Positions 23,440 through 37,306 of a DNA stretch of 64,000 bases are shown in pieces (the first letter of the stretch is position 1; each line of letters begins with the position of its first letter). The translations under genes were made by a program, and so were the position numbers. Below the pieces are notes generated by a model. It had not been told where the DNA came from, ran no database searches, and saw only the letters and a program-made list of their open reading frames with translations. The DNA comes from Seriola aureovittata (Eukaryota > Chordata > Actinopteri > Carangiformes > Carangidae): contig NC_079376.1 of assembly GCF_021018895.1 (NCBI RefSeq), forward strand, positions 14,571,001 to 14,635,000, given 5' to 3'.

Positions 23440-23760
23440 ACTAGAGTTAATGCGGCCCTTATGGCAGCTGTCCTTTGTGTGGCACGGTGATTTAGCAGCA
23501 GTAAGTCGCACCATGAGCTAATGTCGTCCACAGAATCCGAATGGCCCTTGTTGTGAAAGGACTTTAGCCGATCCCCTCTTCTCCCAGAGTGGCAGCGACC
23601 CCCTCTCTCCACGCCCACTGTTTTGACTGTCAGCAACCCCTCCCCTCTCCTCCCCTGCTCAGCCCTAATGAGCCATCTCCTGGGGCACGGCTTTACCCCC
23701 GCTAGGGGTAAAGAGGCCATCATGTTGCTCATCTAAAGACGACACATAGCCATGACTTCC
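23440..23760. promoter_or_regulatory. GC-richer candidate regulatory block
   Basis: Stands out from AT-rich surroundings by pyrimidine-rich, CG-containing sequence with no good reading frame. The 109-codon minus ORF across it is Arg/Gly-rich and has no domain. An enhancer or a diverged exon are both possible. Nothing in the sequence decides this. Confidence 0.15.
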
Positions 23761-24844
23761 CCCTAATTGTGTGCCTGTGTTGGCTCATTTGTTTTCGTCG
23801 TTAAAAATTCACTCCCATATTTCCCCCTCCCCACTGATAGACCGGCTGTAAGCAATTTGGGGGAGCAGATCGTTTCTACTGGCTTGGGAAGGCTTTGAGG
23901 CCCTTCTCTCTGATGTATGGAAACACCCACAAACAAAGACACACTTGCAAAAGCACAATAAAAATATTAAACACATAAACACTCCTCATTATGCATACAC
24001 ACAGAGAAACACACCGAAGTACACACACACACACACCCCCCCCCAGTGAAACCCCTTGGGACTGTTTGCGTCTGTGGCAAATTTCAAAGTAGTAAACATC
24101 AAACCCAGACTGACTGCGACCTGTAGGAGGGGACCTTTAGCTGGCACATTAAATATTGATGTGGTAAAGTTATGCAGATTGTTTATTGACCGGCTTCACA
24201 GAAGAAAATGGGGGAGGGAAACAAAATAAAAAAAATCATGCCTGCCCGCTCAACTCCTGGTGAAATTAGTTTGATTTCTGAATGCAGTTTAAATGTATTT
24301 CCTCTTCACGACAGTTGGGATGTAATTTCAAGAACAAACAAGCAATTGAGCAAATGATTAAGAAATATTCTGCCTTGCTTAAGTGCTTCTTTGGAGTAGT
24401 GCTCGAGTTTGCACAGAATGGATCCATGACTGTGGACACGATTAGTCTGTAATACCTCAATCACACACAATTACTGCTGATTCAATGTAAACAAGGCCCT
24501 CCCCTCTGTCACTTGACTTGGCTGTGACATTTGCCAGGTGGTGTTTGCCTTCACCATGCTTAGGCTATTATTAGTCTAATACCCTAGAAGCATCCTGTTT
24601 CTGACTGGAGGCAATTAGGACACAAGTATGCTGCACCTCTGAACATAATCTATAGTTAGCATAAGCCCACAGTTTCCAAAGATCTTGATTTATATTTTGT
24701 ATTTACATTCAAGCCTCTGAGTTTAATTTTGGCCTGTTATTGCACAGACCCACTAGGTATATTTTAAAGGAACATGTTCAGGTATAATAGTAAAACTAAA
24801 CATCCAAGACAAACGAATTATTCCCTATGTGGTATTTTCTTGAC

Positions 24845-24848
<4 letters not shown>

Positions 24849-24874
<26 letters not shown>
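24849..24874 (+). repeat. A homopolymer, 26 nt
   Basis: Uninterrupted A run within AT-rich DNA. Confidence 0.95.
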
Positions 24875-24875
<1 letters not shown>

Positions 24876-27364
24876 GATTCATGGATTATCAAAATAGTTG
24901 AATAACTTTCAGTGGAGCTCTGAGGTCAGCACACAGAAATGAGGGATTCAGCTAGTCTTAATTTCCCCCTTCAATAAAACCTGCAGTTTTGATTCATTTA
25001 TTAATGTTTCTTACCATACTGACAAGTTAATGCTCAACACTGTACTGTATAAGTGAGAAATGCTGCATTTTAGCTTCTTTCTTTACTTCATATCAGAAAG
25101 TATAGACTATAAATATTTTTGCTATCACTGTATTTATGGATCATTATGTCACTATCTACTCAGTTTTGAAAGGGTTTTAACTGCATCATTAACTTTATTC
25201 ACACAGGGTGTTTACTTATCTTGGGCAGAGCTATCTTTCTTTTGTCTGATTGTCAGGGCTTTATATCTACTAATGAAGCTGCAATTAATTAACAATTAGT
25301 AAATATCAGATTACTCAACATCTATCAAACCATAAGAAAATTGTGAGCAGAGGGAAATGAGAGTTGTGATATAAAAAGAAAGGGTATGTGCATTCTGCTT
25401 GGTGTCAGTTTCAACCTTTCATCTGTTTGCTGTATTTTAATATAGTCGAATTCCCAATAACACTGTTTTCATTTAGATGTTTTTCTGCTTCTAGTGTCAG
25501 ACACCAGAACAAGTAAATGAAATAGTGACTGAAACTCGGCCCCATTAAGACTTCATGTGAACCAGCAGTCATTTCCAAGACATTTCCAAGTTGCTGCTCT
25601 ACACAGCTAAACTCCTGATTTTATACCTGTTAAAGATGACGGCTGTGCTGTGATTTCGGTTATATTTACTTTTACTTAAATAAAATGATAGTAAGTTACA
25701 AGCTTAGAGCATAGAGAGATGTGTCTGTGGAGGGAAAGTCCAACCTCATGGGCAATACTGACAACTCTTCTACAGAAAGTAAAGTTTTGTCCAAAAAGTC
25801 ACTTGATTTGTTGCCAACTACTTTTTTGAAAGAAAAAAAAAAGTCACAGTGACACAGGTGCTAAGTTGACAACACTGCGCCAAATCATTTTTGAAAAAGC
25901 ATCGAACAATGAGGACACAAGCAGTGAATGTTCAGGTTACACCATCTGTCAGCCAGCTCAGTCAGACAATCAGTCGGTGACATTCATGTTTATAGGGCTG
26001 GTCCCGCTGTTGTGGTCTAAAATCTAGTTGGAGAAAGTTGCTGTTGAAACGGATGTCTGGGCTGCTGTGTCTGCCATTGTGATCTAAATACCCTGACCTG
26101 AGTGAGCAGCCGATAATGGATGGATGTACCCAGATAGGTTGAAAGCTTTAATGGGTAAAATGCTAAGATGAATGACCTCATAGTCAGTGCTTTGTTTTCT
26201 GATTATGCAAGAATTATATAACTACTTCTGAACGCAGGGGTATTTAAAGAGATGCAGACCACATAATGCTGCATTGTTCAAGTGTGTATTACTTTTTCCT
26301 TGTTCATAATAGTGTTCACAAAAACTGTCCACTTAAATTACATTTCGAGCACATGCGCATGACACTCGGAGGCAGCCTGATAATGTCAGCTTCCTGTAAA
26401 AGACATCCTACTGTCAAACAGTGCTGAGATGTAAATTAATCTCAGAGTGTTTAATCAAGAGAGCAAGGCTCTTTTGTTTTACAGTCACACTACCTGCTTC
26501 AGAGAGCCAGGAGTGAGGAGGAGGGAAGAGGGTTTTCTAGATGTAAAAGGGCAGGGAGAAACATGACATGGTGACTGCAAGATGCATTTCTCTCACAATT
26601 TTCTTCAAAAAATAATCTGTCTGTTTCCTTACTGTCTCATTTTCAAGTTATCACATTACACCAAGTAATTTGCAGTCCTTGTGAAATCTCACCTCTACGT
26701 TAGGCATGGCAGATGATGTTACAGATCAAATTCAATTTGCAATCAAGATTTACACGGTGCGGGATCACTATGTGATACCTTAATTAATAAAATCTCATAA
26801 GAATCACTAACACCCAGGTGAGTCACCTAAATCAGATACTAGGCTGATATTGGCAACTGATATGGTCTCCAGTGCCTGGCACTACCTGGATACTGTTGCC
26901 AGCACAGCATTACAAAGTGTTATGGCATGTCCTGACCTTCTGTTCATCCAGCCTGCCCAGCATGGGTGCATTGCTGGGAAAGTGCCCAAGCCAGGCAGCA
27001 CCATGTGGCTAATCCCTTGATGAAACTATAGTGCCAAAGACACCTACAAAGGTTGGCACAGTGAAGGAGCATTGACAGAGACATAGCCCGGGTACCAAAT
27101 TCACTATAATGTTCCCGATTCATCCCAGAGTGCTGCAACAATAGATAAATACAGAGATAAAGAGAAAGACAGTGATACAGTGTTTTTGCCTTAGGTGAGA
27201 CACCTGTTACCGTCTTAACATGACAGGGAAAATAGAGATCACAGAAGATTCTCAGGAGAATGGGCTTGTGCTTTGTGTGTGCATTGCAGAGCTCCCATTG
27301 CTGACACAGTTGTTCATAATCCCTTTTTTAAGCTTGTGTTATCTCACATACACACAAAAACAGT

Positions 27365-27388
27365 GCTCACATGCAGATGCATGTGAGC
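27365..27388. repeat. Perfect 10-bp hairpin with 4-nt loop
   Basis: GCTCACATGC (27365-27374), loop AGAT, GCATGTGAGC (27379-27388). It contains CACATG and CATGTG, E-box-like CANNTG words in mirror positions. The neighbouring DNA is CA-rich, which makes such a structure somewhat more likely by chance. Confidence 0.8.
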
Positions 27389-29956
27389 GTGCATGTATGA
27401 TAACACACTCAATCCTCCAGCAAGTACACCTACACACAGCACACATCACCACAGATGATCATAAGCATGGGCTAAGGTCCTTTTCACATCTTGTACTGGA
27501 TGTAAATCAATAGCACAGAACACTCATTTTTCCATCCTATTCCTTTCATTGATACAAGTGTTTCTATGGATGTCAGCTACTGTAAATAACGAAAACAAAA
27601 TCCTGCTAGACACAGACTCAACACCTTGAGAGGGGGTAAATCAATGCTGGCAACCACGCTAGTGTGAGAAGACATTAAACAGCATGTCAGTGTCAGTTTA
27701 CCTCCATGTTTAGGTAAGACAATCCATCTGACAACAACATACTGATATCCACAGTTCTCACTGCAAAGTACAACCAGAGAAAATTTAATTAGAGCCTGTT
27801 ATCACACTTTGTCAATGCATGAATGGCTTTTGTGATGGGCATGTGTGTCCATACCTACAGGGGATCTGCTTTGAAAGAAACACTGGAGGAGAGAGAGCAA
27901 GCATTTGTGTACGAGTGCATGTAGGTGGAGGGGATTAGCCTGACAGCCTGATTGGCATGCAGGTAGAGTACTGCCTGCTCTGAATGCAGCAATATTTCAC
28001 AGCAACCGTCTGACAAGCAGGTGCCACTCAATCATGTGAGCCCCTACAAACCCTTTCCTCAAAGCACAGATGGTGCAGGCCTGAAAAACGATTCCACTGC
28101 TGTTATCCTGCCAGAATCCACACAAACGAACACCATGACGAAAATTTTGTTTATTAAAAAAAGTCTGCTCACAGCTTGATAAAACAGTAAGCTGTTCTAG
28201 CTGAAGTTGATAATGATATTAAATACAAAAGTAAATGAGTCCACATGAAATTGTGTGTGAGACCATCTTATGAGCATTTCATGCAAACATGACAGCTTAC
28301 ACTGCATTATAGTATGCACCAGCTGATCTCTATGCTGCTGTTGCACTGTGCCTTCAGGGGAGGTTTTCAAGAGGTAGCTTCCACTCCCACCCTGACACCC
28401 TTACACTCAATATGGTGACACAGAACGCGTCAAAGTCAGGCTTTGCTATCAAGCTCCAGATAATTGTGTAGCCTCATGGAGAGTCAGCGCATAGGGTTTA
28501 AACTTGCCTTCAGCTATATTCACCCCACAGCACTGTCAAAACCAAAATGACAGGAAAAGACTGAAGTAGTTTGCTTCCTTGGGAGAATGATATAAGTTTT
28601 TTTTAACAGGTCTCTTGTTGAAAGGGGATTTAAGGGATTTTTGAAACCATGCAGGTGTTTGTTAAATGTACTGTACGACAAAGCAGGAAAAACCCCCTCT
28701 GCTGTGACAACGTATTTTTTGGTTGCATAGGTCTGTAAAGCATTTCAGTAATGGGTTAACACACAACCATTTGACAGGGACTTCTGTTCAAGTTTTCAAC
28801 CCTTTATTTTAAACCGTCACACATTTGATTGGAAAACAGCTTCAGTGACAACTGTATCGAAGGTTTTTATCAACAAACCCAGTTTGCTGACTGACACATC
28901 TCCAACCGATCTGACAATCTGAATCCAACAGCCTTTGATGTGCTTTAATTCAGTTTATCATTATCACTCCTTTCTCCTCGGTGCCCAGACCACGATGTGA
29001 CACCTGAACCTGTGGGTCCCTAAGGTTCACACAAAGCCTAATGACTTAGAAAACTAACTGTACAATTTTGGCCAATAAAGTACAGTGGAGGCAATGATCA
29101 TTTCTAAACCTGAACAGGATCAGCAAAACTGAGGAAAAGAAATTAAACACAACACACTCCTTCACAATGTAACAATTAGCTCCTCAGCATTTCTGCAACC
29201 TGCTGTGTCATAGTATTCACCAAAGAACCAAGTGTAATAGAGGAGACTGTGGGAGCGTTGGTCAAAGTCAATACACTGTGAGCCACCTTTAAGCTCCACT
29301 GGTCAGTGCACGTCCCAAACAACCAGGCAATGACACTAAAATTTGCCTGGATTAAAATGTATCCTACACTTGTGCTTTGTCTAATAATCATATTCATTGT
29401 CTTTATCAAATCTTCCAAAAGCCCCAACAGTCACCTTGGAAACATCACATTATAGTGATAAATGTGATTATATTTTGTTGATATTGAGGTATCAGCTGAA
29501 AAGTAGAAAATACATAGTGTTTTCCAGTCCTACTTTATTTTCAGATTTTTGCAATTGTTACACCATTTCAAATGAAATCTTTCTTGATGGGAATGAATTC
29601 AATGTCTTGTCATGGTGTAACTGCTTTAGTTTATAGTCCTGCCAGTGTTTTGGATCCTGAGGGGCTCGCAGTAACACGCTGACACCATTTTATTCAGTTA
29701 GTTGAAAATGAGAGGAGAGTGCCTTGCAGTTTTATGATCTTATCCCACTTGGCGAGGTTTCTGTTACTCCTGGTATGTCTAATGCCTATAGGCCATGGAA
29801 AATAAAAAATATGCTCTTGTGCTCTCTGTCTCCATCTCTATCTCTGTCTGTGTATGTGTGTTACAGTTACAAACACCTACACAAAAATATTTGTCTGCAC
29901 ACTAAAATACTTGTGTGTGGGTGTCTGTAACCCCTGAGAGCTTGCCCCTTGCTTAT

Positions 29957-29991
29957 AAAAAATAAAAAAATAAAAAAATAAAAAAAAAAAA
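29957..29991 (+). repeat. A-rich low-complexity tract with AATAAA units
   Basis: A runs broken by single T, giving AATAAAA-like repeats. AATAAA here is a product of the repeat and not evidence for a polyadenylation site. Confidence 0.85.
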
Positions 29992-31569
29992 GGCAAAACT
30001 GCTGTACCTGTCATCTCCTAGCCTCTCAGAAACATTGTTTACTCGCTCCTGGTATCTCTCCCCTCTGGACTTAGCAGTCCGCTATGTGCAGGGTGAGTCA
30101 GCAGGATCAGAGGACAAGGCAGGCTTCAGGTTGAGTGCTGGCTGTGTTTGGAGTCAGAGTTAAAGCTTTAGTCTATCACAAGTGACCTGTAAAGAAGAGA
30201 TGACAGTCAGACACAGACCACCTACAGTGGTAAGCTACAGACTGTCTGACGCAGACAAGCAGACAAGCATTTTTTCTTCATGTACCACCACGACTCCAGT
30301 GGTATTAAGAAGCAGAAATATTCCTGGATGAGTCACTCCAAAGATTACCACATTCTTACGTGATAACTGTAGCTACATAGGCACAAAACTGTCTGCCATT
30401 AGACCAAAATCGCCACTTTGAAGATGTATCTGTGACCTTTAATGCTGTGGAAATCCAATCTGTTGTCAGTGTGCGACAGATTTCACATGACTAGAATGAC
30501 AAAACATACTGTAAATATTATCCTATTTAAACACATTTTGAAATGTTATTACAGGTCGTATAATTTAATTATTATCATGAATCACGTGAAAGAACAAATG
30601 GACAGGTCAATACACGACTGCTGTCTTGCAATATGTAAAACCGAATTTAAATCCAAAAATGATGCAGGCTGCATTAATTATAGGGGTTTGGTAGATAAAA
30701 CAATGGCCAGTATTGCCAGCTGTTACAATCCCTCCAGTTAACTGAATATGTGCTGCCTCTTGGTTTTACTCTAAAGATGCACATCTGGATCCCCTTGGGT
30801 TCCTTCATACTGTCACACATAACACCCACCATATAAATGGCATGCAAACCAGTTCAGGAAATTTACTCAAAGCACAAAACAAAAGGCCTCCAAAAGCTTC
30901 AAATAAACATGGGGGCTTACAAGGCGAGGGATGGGATGTAATGCTAGAGAATTACTGAGAGACAAAGACGTGAGCAACACCATAAGACTATATGTGATTA
31001 TATGTCATAGCACAATGCTGAAGACTGTGGGTGTCCTGCCAGATTGTAAATCATTGCCTGTGCTCCCTTGAGCTCTGTCAGTAGGTGACAGCTCCAGACC
31101 TTGTCTCACCTTCTCCACACACCTCCTCGTATGAACACAAGTGGCCAAAAATATTAACTCGGCATAATAAATACAGAGATAGGATGACAGTTAGTGTAAT
31201 CTCATATCTGTGCTGGCAGTTTATCAAAATTTCCTGCATATAATCATCACAGTGGAGGAGATAGGGGTGTTTAAGTTGAACATACTGAACCTTTTTTGGG
31301 GAAGGGCATTGCACATCTAGTAATAGGACACCCATCAGTGGTAAAATTAAAATAAACTCACCAAACCATCTTTCAAAGAAAAAAAACTGAGATTGACCTT
31401 TAATTAATGATGTGATAATCTTTGGAAATGGTCTTTTACACCATGCACAGAATGCATTAGGAAGTCCAAGGTTAAAAGTCCCTGCAGGAAAAAAAAGTAA
31501 CATTACACATACCGATTATTCCTGGTAAATAATGCATATAAGGAAAATTGTGAAATTTAAGAACCAAAA

Positions 31570-31640
31570 TGCCAGATGCTGTAGTGGATAGTCACACTGT
31601 ACCATAGCTGAAGGACCCCAAGTTTGATCCACGTTGCTAA
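31570..31640 (+). mobile_element. tRNA-derived SINE-like fragment
   Basis: GTAGTGGATAGTCAC near 31581 resembles a pol III A box, and AGTTTGATCC at 31621-31630 resembles the B box GGTTCGAATCC. They are about 30-40 nt apart and the order CCATAGCTGAAGGACCCCA lies between, as in tRNA-type fish SINE heads. The B box is diverged and no body or tail is clear. Confidence 0.5.
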
Positions 31641-34600
31641 ACAGCTACAAGATTCAGCAAGAAAAAATCAAAGGGTAAAAACAATTCCTGCCTTATTGTG
31701 TTAAGTGAAATATATCAAAGGCTGTGGTGAAGGTTTTCTGATTTCCACTGTAAGACAGATGTACAGAATGCCATGAAACCCACAAGACAACAGGCTCAGA
31801 TTTTCTACTTCACCACAAAAGTAATAATCTCTTACTGCTGCGAGTGACAGTTCTGCTTTGTAACAGAAATGTATGGGTCTGTTTATCCTCCATCTGTGGT
31901 GGCATCTGTTTCATATTGTGTTCTCTCTCCGTTTGCCAGTGTTTTGCACCAACACATTTCAAATGTTATTTTTATGAGAACACACAATGTGAGTGAGGGA
32001 GGTAGGCCATTTCTGTAGACAAGGTTTGCTTGGTTGTATTTGCCAATTTTACGTAACAGTTTTAATTATATTTATTAGAACGGCAAGTAAGAACGACTCA
32101 AGTACATGGCATGTATGCTTTAGCTCCAAGAATAAATGACTGCCTCTTACTCTCATTAATGTGCGTTTCTCTCAAAAGAAAAAAGAAGCTCTTCATCTGT
32201 CAGTGTCAGGTGGAAATGCATATAAAAATCACTTTTGCTAAAAGCCAGGGCCGGTGTGAACCTTATGTCTCCCATGTTCCATCTTCCACAAGGTCAGGAT
32301 CCCGTCAAGTTCAATGATCCCAGTCAAGAGTCAAGATTATGGTCAGAGGACACACAGTGTTTTGGATGGATCTCCATCTGTGAACTGGCCATAAGGGTCA
32401 CAGATGACACACTTTAATTTGATTGCAACAGGGTGCTTAACTATGTGCAGCTTTCGAACAACCACTTGCCTTGGATTGCTATGTGATAGTTCATGCAGTC
32501 ATAGATTTCAATCAAGACAAAACTGTCCAATCAAGACCACACACTACTACTGCATGGGTGTTTTTTCTCTCTTCTACTTTTAAATTGACCATAATTACAG
32601 TATATTCTAAATACCAATTTTATTCAAAGCAAGAATTGCTTTGGGGTTTTCATATTTATCTCCAAGTTAAAAGTGGCTCACCATATTTCAGCTACAATAA
32701 CAAAATGCACTATGCGGTCAAATATAAACATAGTATAGGTATAATTTTCTCTGATATAGTGGTAGCTCTCCACATACATTTTGCCTTTAAGCAGGGTCCA
32801 GACTGAAGAGTAATGGAGCCTATGAAATGAAAAGGGGTGCTAGCCATGCTAAAAGAATAAGAAGTAGGATTCACCACACACCATTTCACACATACTGGAG
32901 CGGCAGGAGAATGTCAGAGGTATGTGCTGTTTAAGAAACCTATGCATTTATACAGGCTTAACCCTCACTCAATACAGTGGGGGATGGTGCACTGTGCCAA
33001 CCATGAAATTAACTATTTCAGAGATGTGTCAGCTTAAAGAAACCAATGCAGCTCCACACACCTGTAATGGCTACAAATTACAATTGAGTTAAACCCGACT
33101 GTAAACATATAGTAGATGGCAACAGAAAAATCTATACTATACAATAGATACAGAAAACTAGAATTATCACATCGCAGTTGTATGCCTCCACCACTCAGGT
33201 TACATCCCTGCTTCTCCAGAATCATAAAATATGAACCATTTCTGTGAAAAATTGTCATAATTTCCATGTTATTTTGTGAGTTATGGCTAAAAACTTTGAC
33301 CTTGACCACCAAAATCTAATCAGATCATCCTTGAATCCAAGAGAACGAGCAAGAGAGAACAAGAGAAACCAAAGAGCAAGCGATTGAGTGTCCAGTTTTG
33401 CTCGCCACTCTTGCTTGCGCTTTCTCAGCCTGAGTGATGACAGTAGAATGACAAATACATTTCATGGCTATGTTTTGAAGAAAAAAAAAAAAAGAAAGAA
33501 AAGAAAATGTCAAATGATAACCCTATAGCAATAATATGCTATTGTAAATTTAAGCTGCAACAGTGGCCATTAGCTTTTTATTAAACATTTCCCCTCCTTT
33601 AATTTTTAGACTGAGCCCATGATGCATGGCTTGCTGTTAAGAATCCGAAAAAAGGATGGGAATTTGTTTTTATCTGTGCTGTAGGTCAAACTAATGTCAC
33701 ATCATTGCAAACTCAACATCAAATGCTTTAGAGTCACAGCACCAATTAACCAGAAACTTTTCCTATAAAACAGAGGAAGTGACAGGAATGAGCCAGGCTT
33801 AGCTGCTTGGCTAGTTTCATCAAATCCTGGTGTGGGTAGATATTGTAGCACTTTGTCATTACAATACAGACAGAGTTAAAAGATGTGAGGAGGTCAGTTT
33901 GCAAGTATGCAAAGCTGTAAACCCTGTTTTATGGTGACTTTCATGATGCTGTGCTACTCTGTCACTCCTTATCCGCTTAGTAGCCAACAGAGCACAGCTC
34001 CATCACGACCTCTGATCTCAGTCATACTTGAGACCTTGTGCTTGAATGCTAAGTCCAGCTGGAGTCCAGGAAGTTGAAAGCTCAGCCTTTGAAGTTGGAT
34101 GTGATTAACACATAACACATTAAATAACCAACTAATCATGCTTATAATAGCCCGATTTTTCAATAGCATAAAACAGTGCTGCACTTTGGTCATATTCACG
34201 CAGACTGAGCTGGCTTTATGTGACAGCGTTCTGAAAAAAAAAAAAGCTACTCATTTATGGGACCATATTCCTGTGAATATATAGACCCTGCTGCAATGGT
34301 GTTATTGCTCACAAAAGGTGACTAATGAGCATGAGGTGAGAAGTGAAACTTGTCAGAGTGAAGAATAGGAGAGGGGCAAGCTGAGAGGGTCAAGTCTTGT
34401 GTGAAACGAAACAGGGATGGTGATTGAAACTGCCGAGTAAAACTTGAGCTATGGGGTTGTGATTAAACTGAAAGGACAGACATTATGGCCCTCCAGTCAT
34501 TTAACACCTTGATTGCATGTCTGCCATGTCCCTGTCAGACTGACTGCTTCATCAAATGTCTTTGTCTGGTACGAATACCCCATTTGGTCCCAGGCCCTTC

Positions 34601-34795
34601 CCCGGAGACCAAAGAGAACAGGAAAAAACTGGCCAGTAAAAAAATGACCAAAAATATAATATCTCTATGCAACCTTGCAGAGTATTTCGTAACTGTGAGC
34701 TGAAGCAACGCTTGCTTAGTCAGACTGAATTCTCACAGCTCCTTAGATTGTAAATCACTTAATTTTTTGTTAGACTGTTAATGCAGATTTTCAAG
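31641..34795. other. Non-coding stretch, no gene seen
   Basis: Chance ORFs only, such as the 111-codon reading at 32471. It has an A-rich tract near 33480-33493. No repeat or gene was recognised. Confidence 0.6.
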
Positions 34796-34935
34796 TAGGA
34801 AAAAAAATCAGCATTTGTGTTTAGTGCTAGTCAGCAAATGTGAGAATGCTAACATTGAACATGGTAAACATACTTGCTAAACATCAGCATATTGTCATTT
34901 GTACTAGCTTGGCTGTAGACTTTTAGTCTTGCTGA
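34796..34935 (+). mobile_element. Fish interspersed repeat, 3' fragment
   Basis: GTGTTTAGTGCTAGTCAGCA, CATGGTAAACAT, GCTAAACATCAGCAT and GGCTGTAGACTTTTAGTCTTG follow the order of the end of a repeat I know as abundant in percomorphs. The 38.33-kb copy carries the preceding part of the same family. Confidence 0.6.
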
Positions 34936-36943
34936 AAGGTGCACACCTAATTTTTGGATTCTGCAGTTGCAGAAGTTTATATTTCCAAATGTTCAACACT
35001 GTTTTTGCTTAACATCTTCAAGTCTTCACTCACTTAACAGGAGTAGAAATGTTTTTCCACCAGCAGTCTAGGCCTGAACAGAACCGGGGATGAATAGAAA
35101 TATTTCTATAAAACGGAGATTAAAAGCCCATTTTGAATCGAGTCAGGGAGTAAGTTATGTTCGAATCACTTCTTCTCTCAGTGCTTTCAATAAAATGTCT
35201 CACAAATTGGTAAAGGGTTAAGGGGGTGTCACATCAAAATGAGAGAATAATTATGGAAAGGGCTATTGCAGAGGTATAAAAAGAAGTCTGATTACAGAGA
35301 GGCCACAGGGGTGGACACTCTGTGAAGTAGCAGTTATGTTTTATACTGCATTCTCTCAAAATAATAGAGCAGATAACAGCTTGTTTGAGCATTTAAAAAA
35401 ATTTGGGGCATAATTTATTGTACACCTTTAGTCTACATCTTTATCCTCTATCATCATAAAGCTCAGACACCCCATTCTAGTCCCCACCCGGGAGGTCTGG
35501 CCCTTCCAGTGACCCCAGTGTACCCCGGCAGACTAAACAATGATGCTGGGTCACCTCCTCATGGCCCAAGACAGATGGCTGGCTCCTCTCTGCGGTCGCC
35601 ACCATGGCCAAGGTCACCTCCCCTGCTTTTGGTGCACCTGCACCCAACACTCCCATCATCATCTTAATTCCTGCTACAACTAGCACACACCGCTGCACAA
35701 AGGCTTCCCTCTGCTCACCCCCTCCCATGTTAACAGAGGAGAAAATGAACCATTTAAATTCTGCTGGTGTGTGTCACACCACGTTGAGGACATCATCCCG
35801 CCAGCAAAAAAAATACCTGGAGTACAACAGCGCACATACAAAACCACTCTGGTTAAAAAGAAATTTCACTGGAATACACAGGTTGATAGATGGATTCACA
35901 CAGTCATTACGGAAGAGCTGCTCTGTTTTCACTAATGAAGACATGATGCAAGCTTGGCAAAAGACGACAACAGAATGGAAAAGCAATGAAAAAACACTGG
36001 TATAATATGTTAAACTACAACAAATGCCTCCCTTGTATTACCCTGAATCAATTGGCACCTGTGTCATTATAAGAAATGCTCCACAGCAGACCACTGAAGA
36101 GGGGGATGCAGTATTGACGAGAGGCTGTGATCCATGTGACAGGCTACCTGTCACCGTCACAGGAGTCCCTCCCTCACCCATTCAGCACAGCAAACCATCA
36201 GATCAATGGCCACAGACACAGTCCTCCCCCCTGCAAAACTAATTATGTGAGCATTTTATACTGCCAAGTCTCCTCCACGCTTTGTTTATGCAGGCTGCAA
36301 TTAGTGAAATAGTCAATAAAAGACTGGGGGAGGCACCGGCGAAGGAGGTACAATGACAGAAAATGAGAGGTGGAGTCTGCAACTGCACAGGCAGTGCCAA
36401 AAGGCAGAAGGCACGAAGGCAAGGCTGAGTGTGTGTGACAGCGCAACCGCACACTGGGAATTTTCGACGCAAAGATCCGAGACGGACTGTTCCTGCGAGT
36501 TTCTCACAAGTCCAAGTGAGATGCCAAAGTAGTCCGTTCTGTAGCATCAATTCCCCAGAAGTGTAATGCTGGTGGGTCTTTATGTCACTTCAGCACGCAC
36601 AATTAAGTTGCTGTGAATATTTATGATGGGTTTAAAGACATTATTCTCAGTCCCCCAGGTGTCACAAAGTGGCTGTAATCAGAATTCAGAGGAATATCCT
36701 GCTCTCTGTCGATAGCCTGCTTGTCTACTGAGAGCTGTAAAATCCCAAGCTCCACTCTGCATCTAAAGGTCTGGTTAAGTAGCACAAAGCTGTGTTACAG
36801 CAGCAGCTCAGGATCTTATTCTGCTGCATGTACATCTAACAAGTGTCAGAACAGTTCAGTGTAGTTCTTTCAAGTTTCTGAAAATGAGAAACAATTAAAT
36901 AGATGGTGAGGATTAAAGAAAATTGTTGATATAGTTTTGATCT
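34936..36943. other. Non-coding stretch with a GC-richer block
   Basis: No supported gene. The part 35480-35730 is GC-richer and open on both strands (83 and 133 codons), including a Kozak-like GCCACCATGG at 35599-35608. Neither translation shows a domain, and the plus reading turns into random-looking sequence after about 60 codons. An old coding exon or a CpG-containing regulatory block is possible. Confidence 0.45.
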
Positions 36944-36951
36944 ATACAATG
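36944..36951. repeat. 8-bp target-site duplication, left copy
   Basis: ATACAATG, identical to 37307-37314. An 8-bp duplication is the hallmark of hAT elements. Confidence 0.85.
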
Positions 36952-37306
36952 TAAGGCTGCAAAATTAATCAAAATTGCAATATAGCCAAGTGCAATGTAT
37001 AATAAATAAAAAATAAAATAATTGCAGGAGCTGCAATTTTTTTGATGAAAGTAAAACGTTTCACAATATTGTTGTGCATTGTTAGCACTGTAAGCATTGT
37101 GGTGCTACAAAGACACCCCAGCGTGCAAATCATATTCTCCTGACAAAAGAACATGTTTGTTTGGTTTAAGACCCAACAAAAATCGCATAATTTTTTTCTT
37201 CTCCTCCAGTGGAAAGGAAATGCAAAAATGACCAATCCAACTGAAATCACAATATCTGCCCAAATAATTGCAATATGATTTTTTTTTTGCATATCGTGCA
37301 GCCCTA
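36952..37306 (+). mobile_element. hAT-type MITE, 355 bp, with perfect 8-bp TSD
   Basis: The left end reads TAAGGCTGCAAAATTAATC and the right end, read inward, TAGGGCTGCACGATATGC. ATACAATG flanks both ends. The interior has the 'gcaatat' and 'cgataatt' words typical of fish elements that begin CAGGGCTGCACGATAT. There is no transposase, so it is non-autonomous. The ORFs of 80-107 codons on the minus strand inside it are chance readings. Confidence 0.85.

Larger units (their letters stand above)
21131..31560. other. Non-coding stretch, no gene seen
   Basis: Ten kilobases without a supported exon. It contains the CA microsatellite at 21887, an A run at 24849-24874, a short CA-plus-C tract at 24021-24044, a hairpin at 27365, an AATAAA-rich low-complexity tract at 29957-29991, and a somewhat GC-richer block at 23440-23760. 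The ORF at 31078-31503 (minus, 141 codons) follows a good acceptor-like sequence but has no recognisable domain. Confidence 0.6.
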
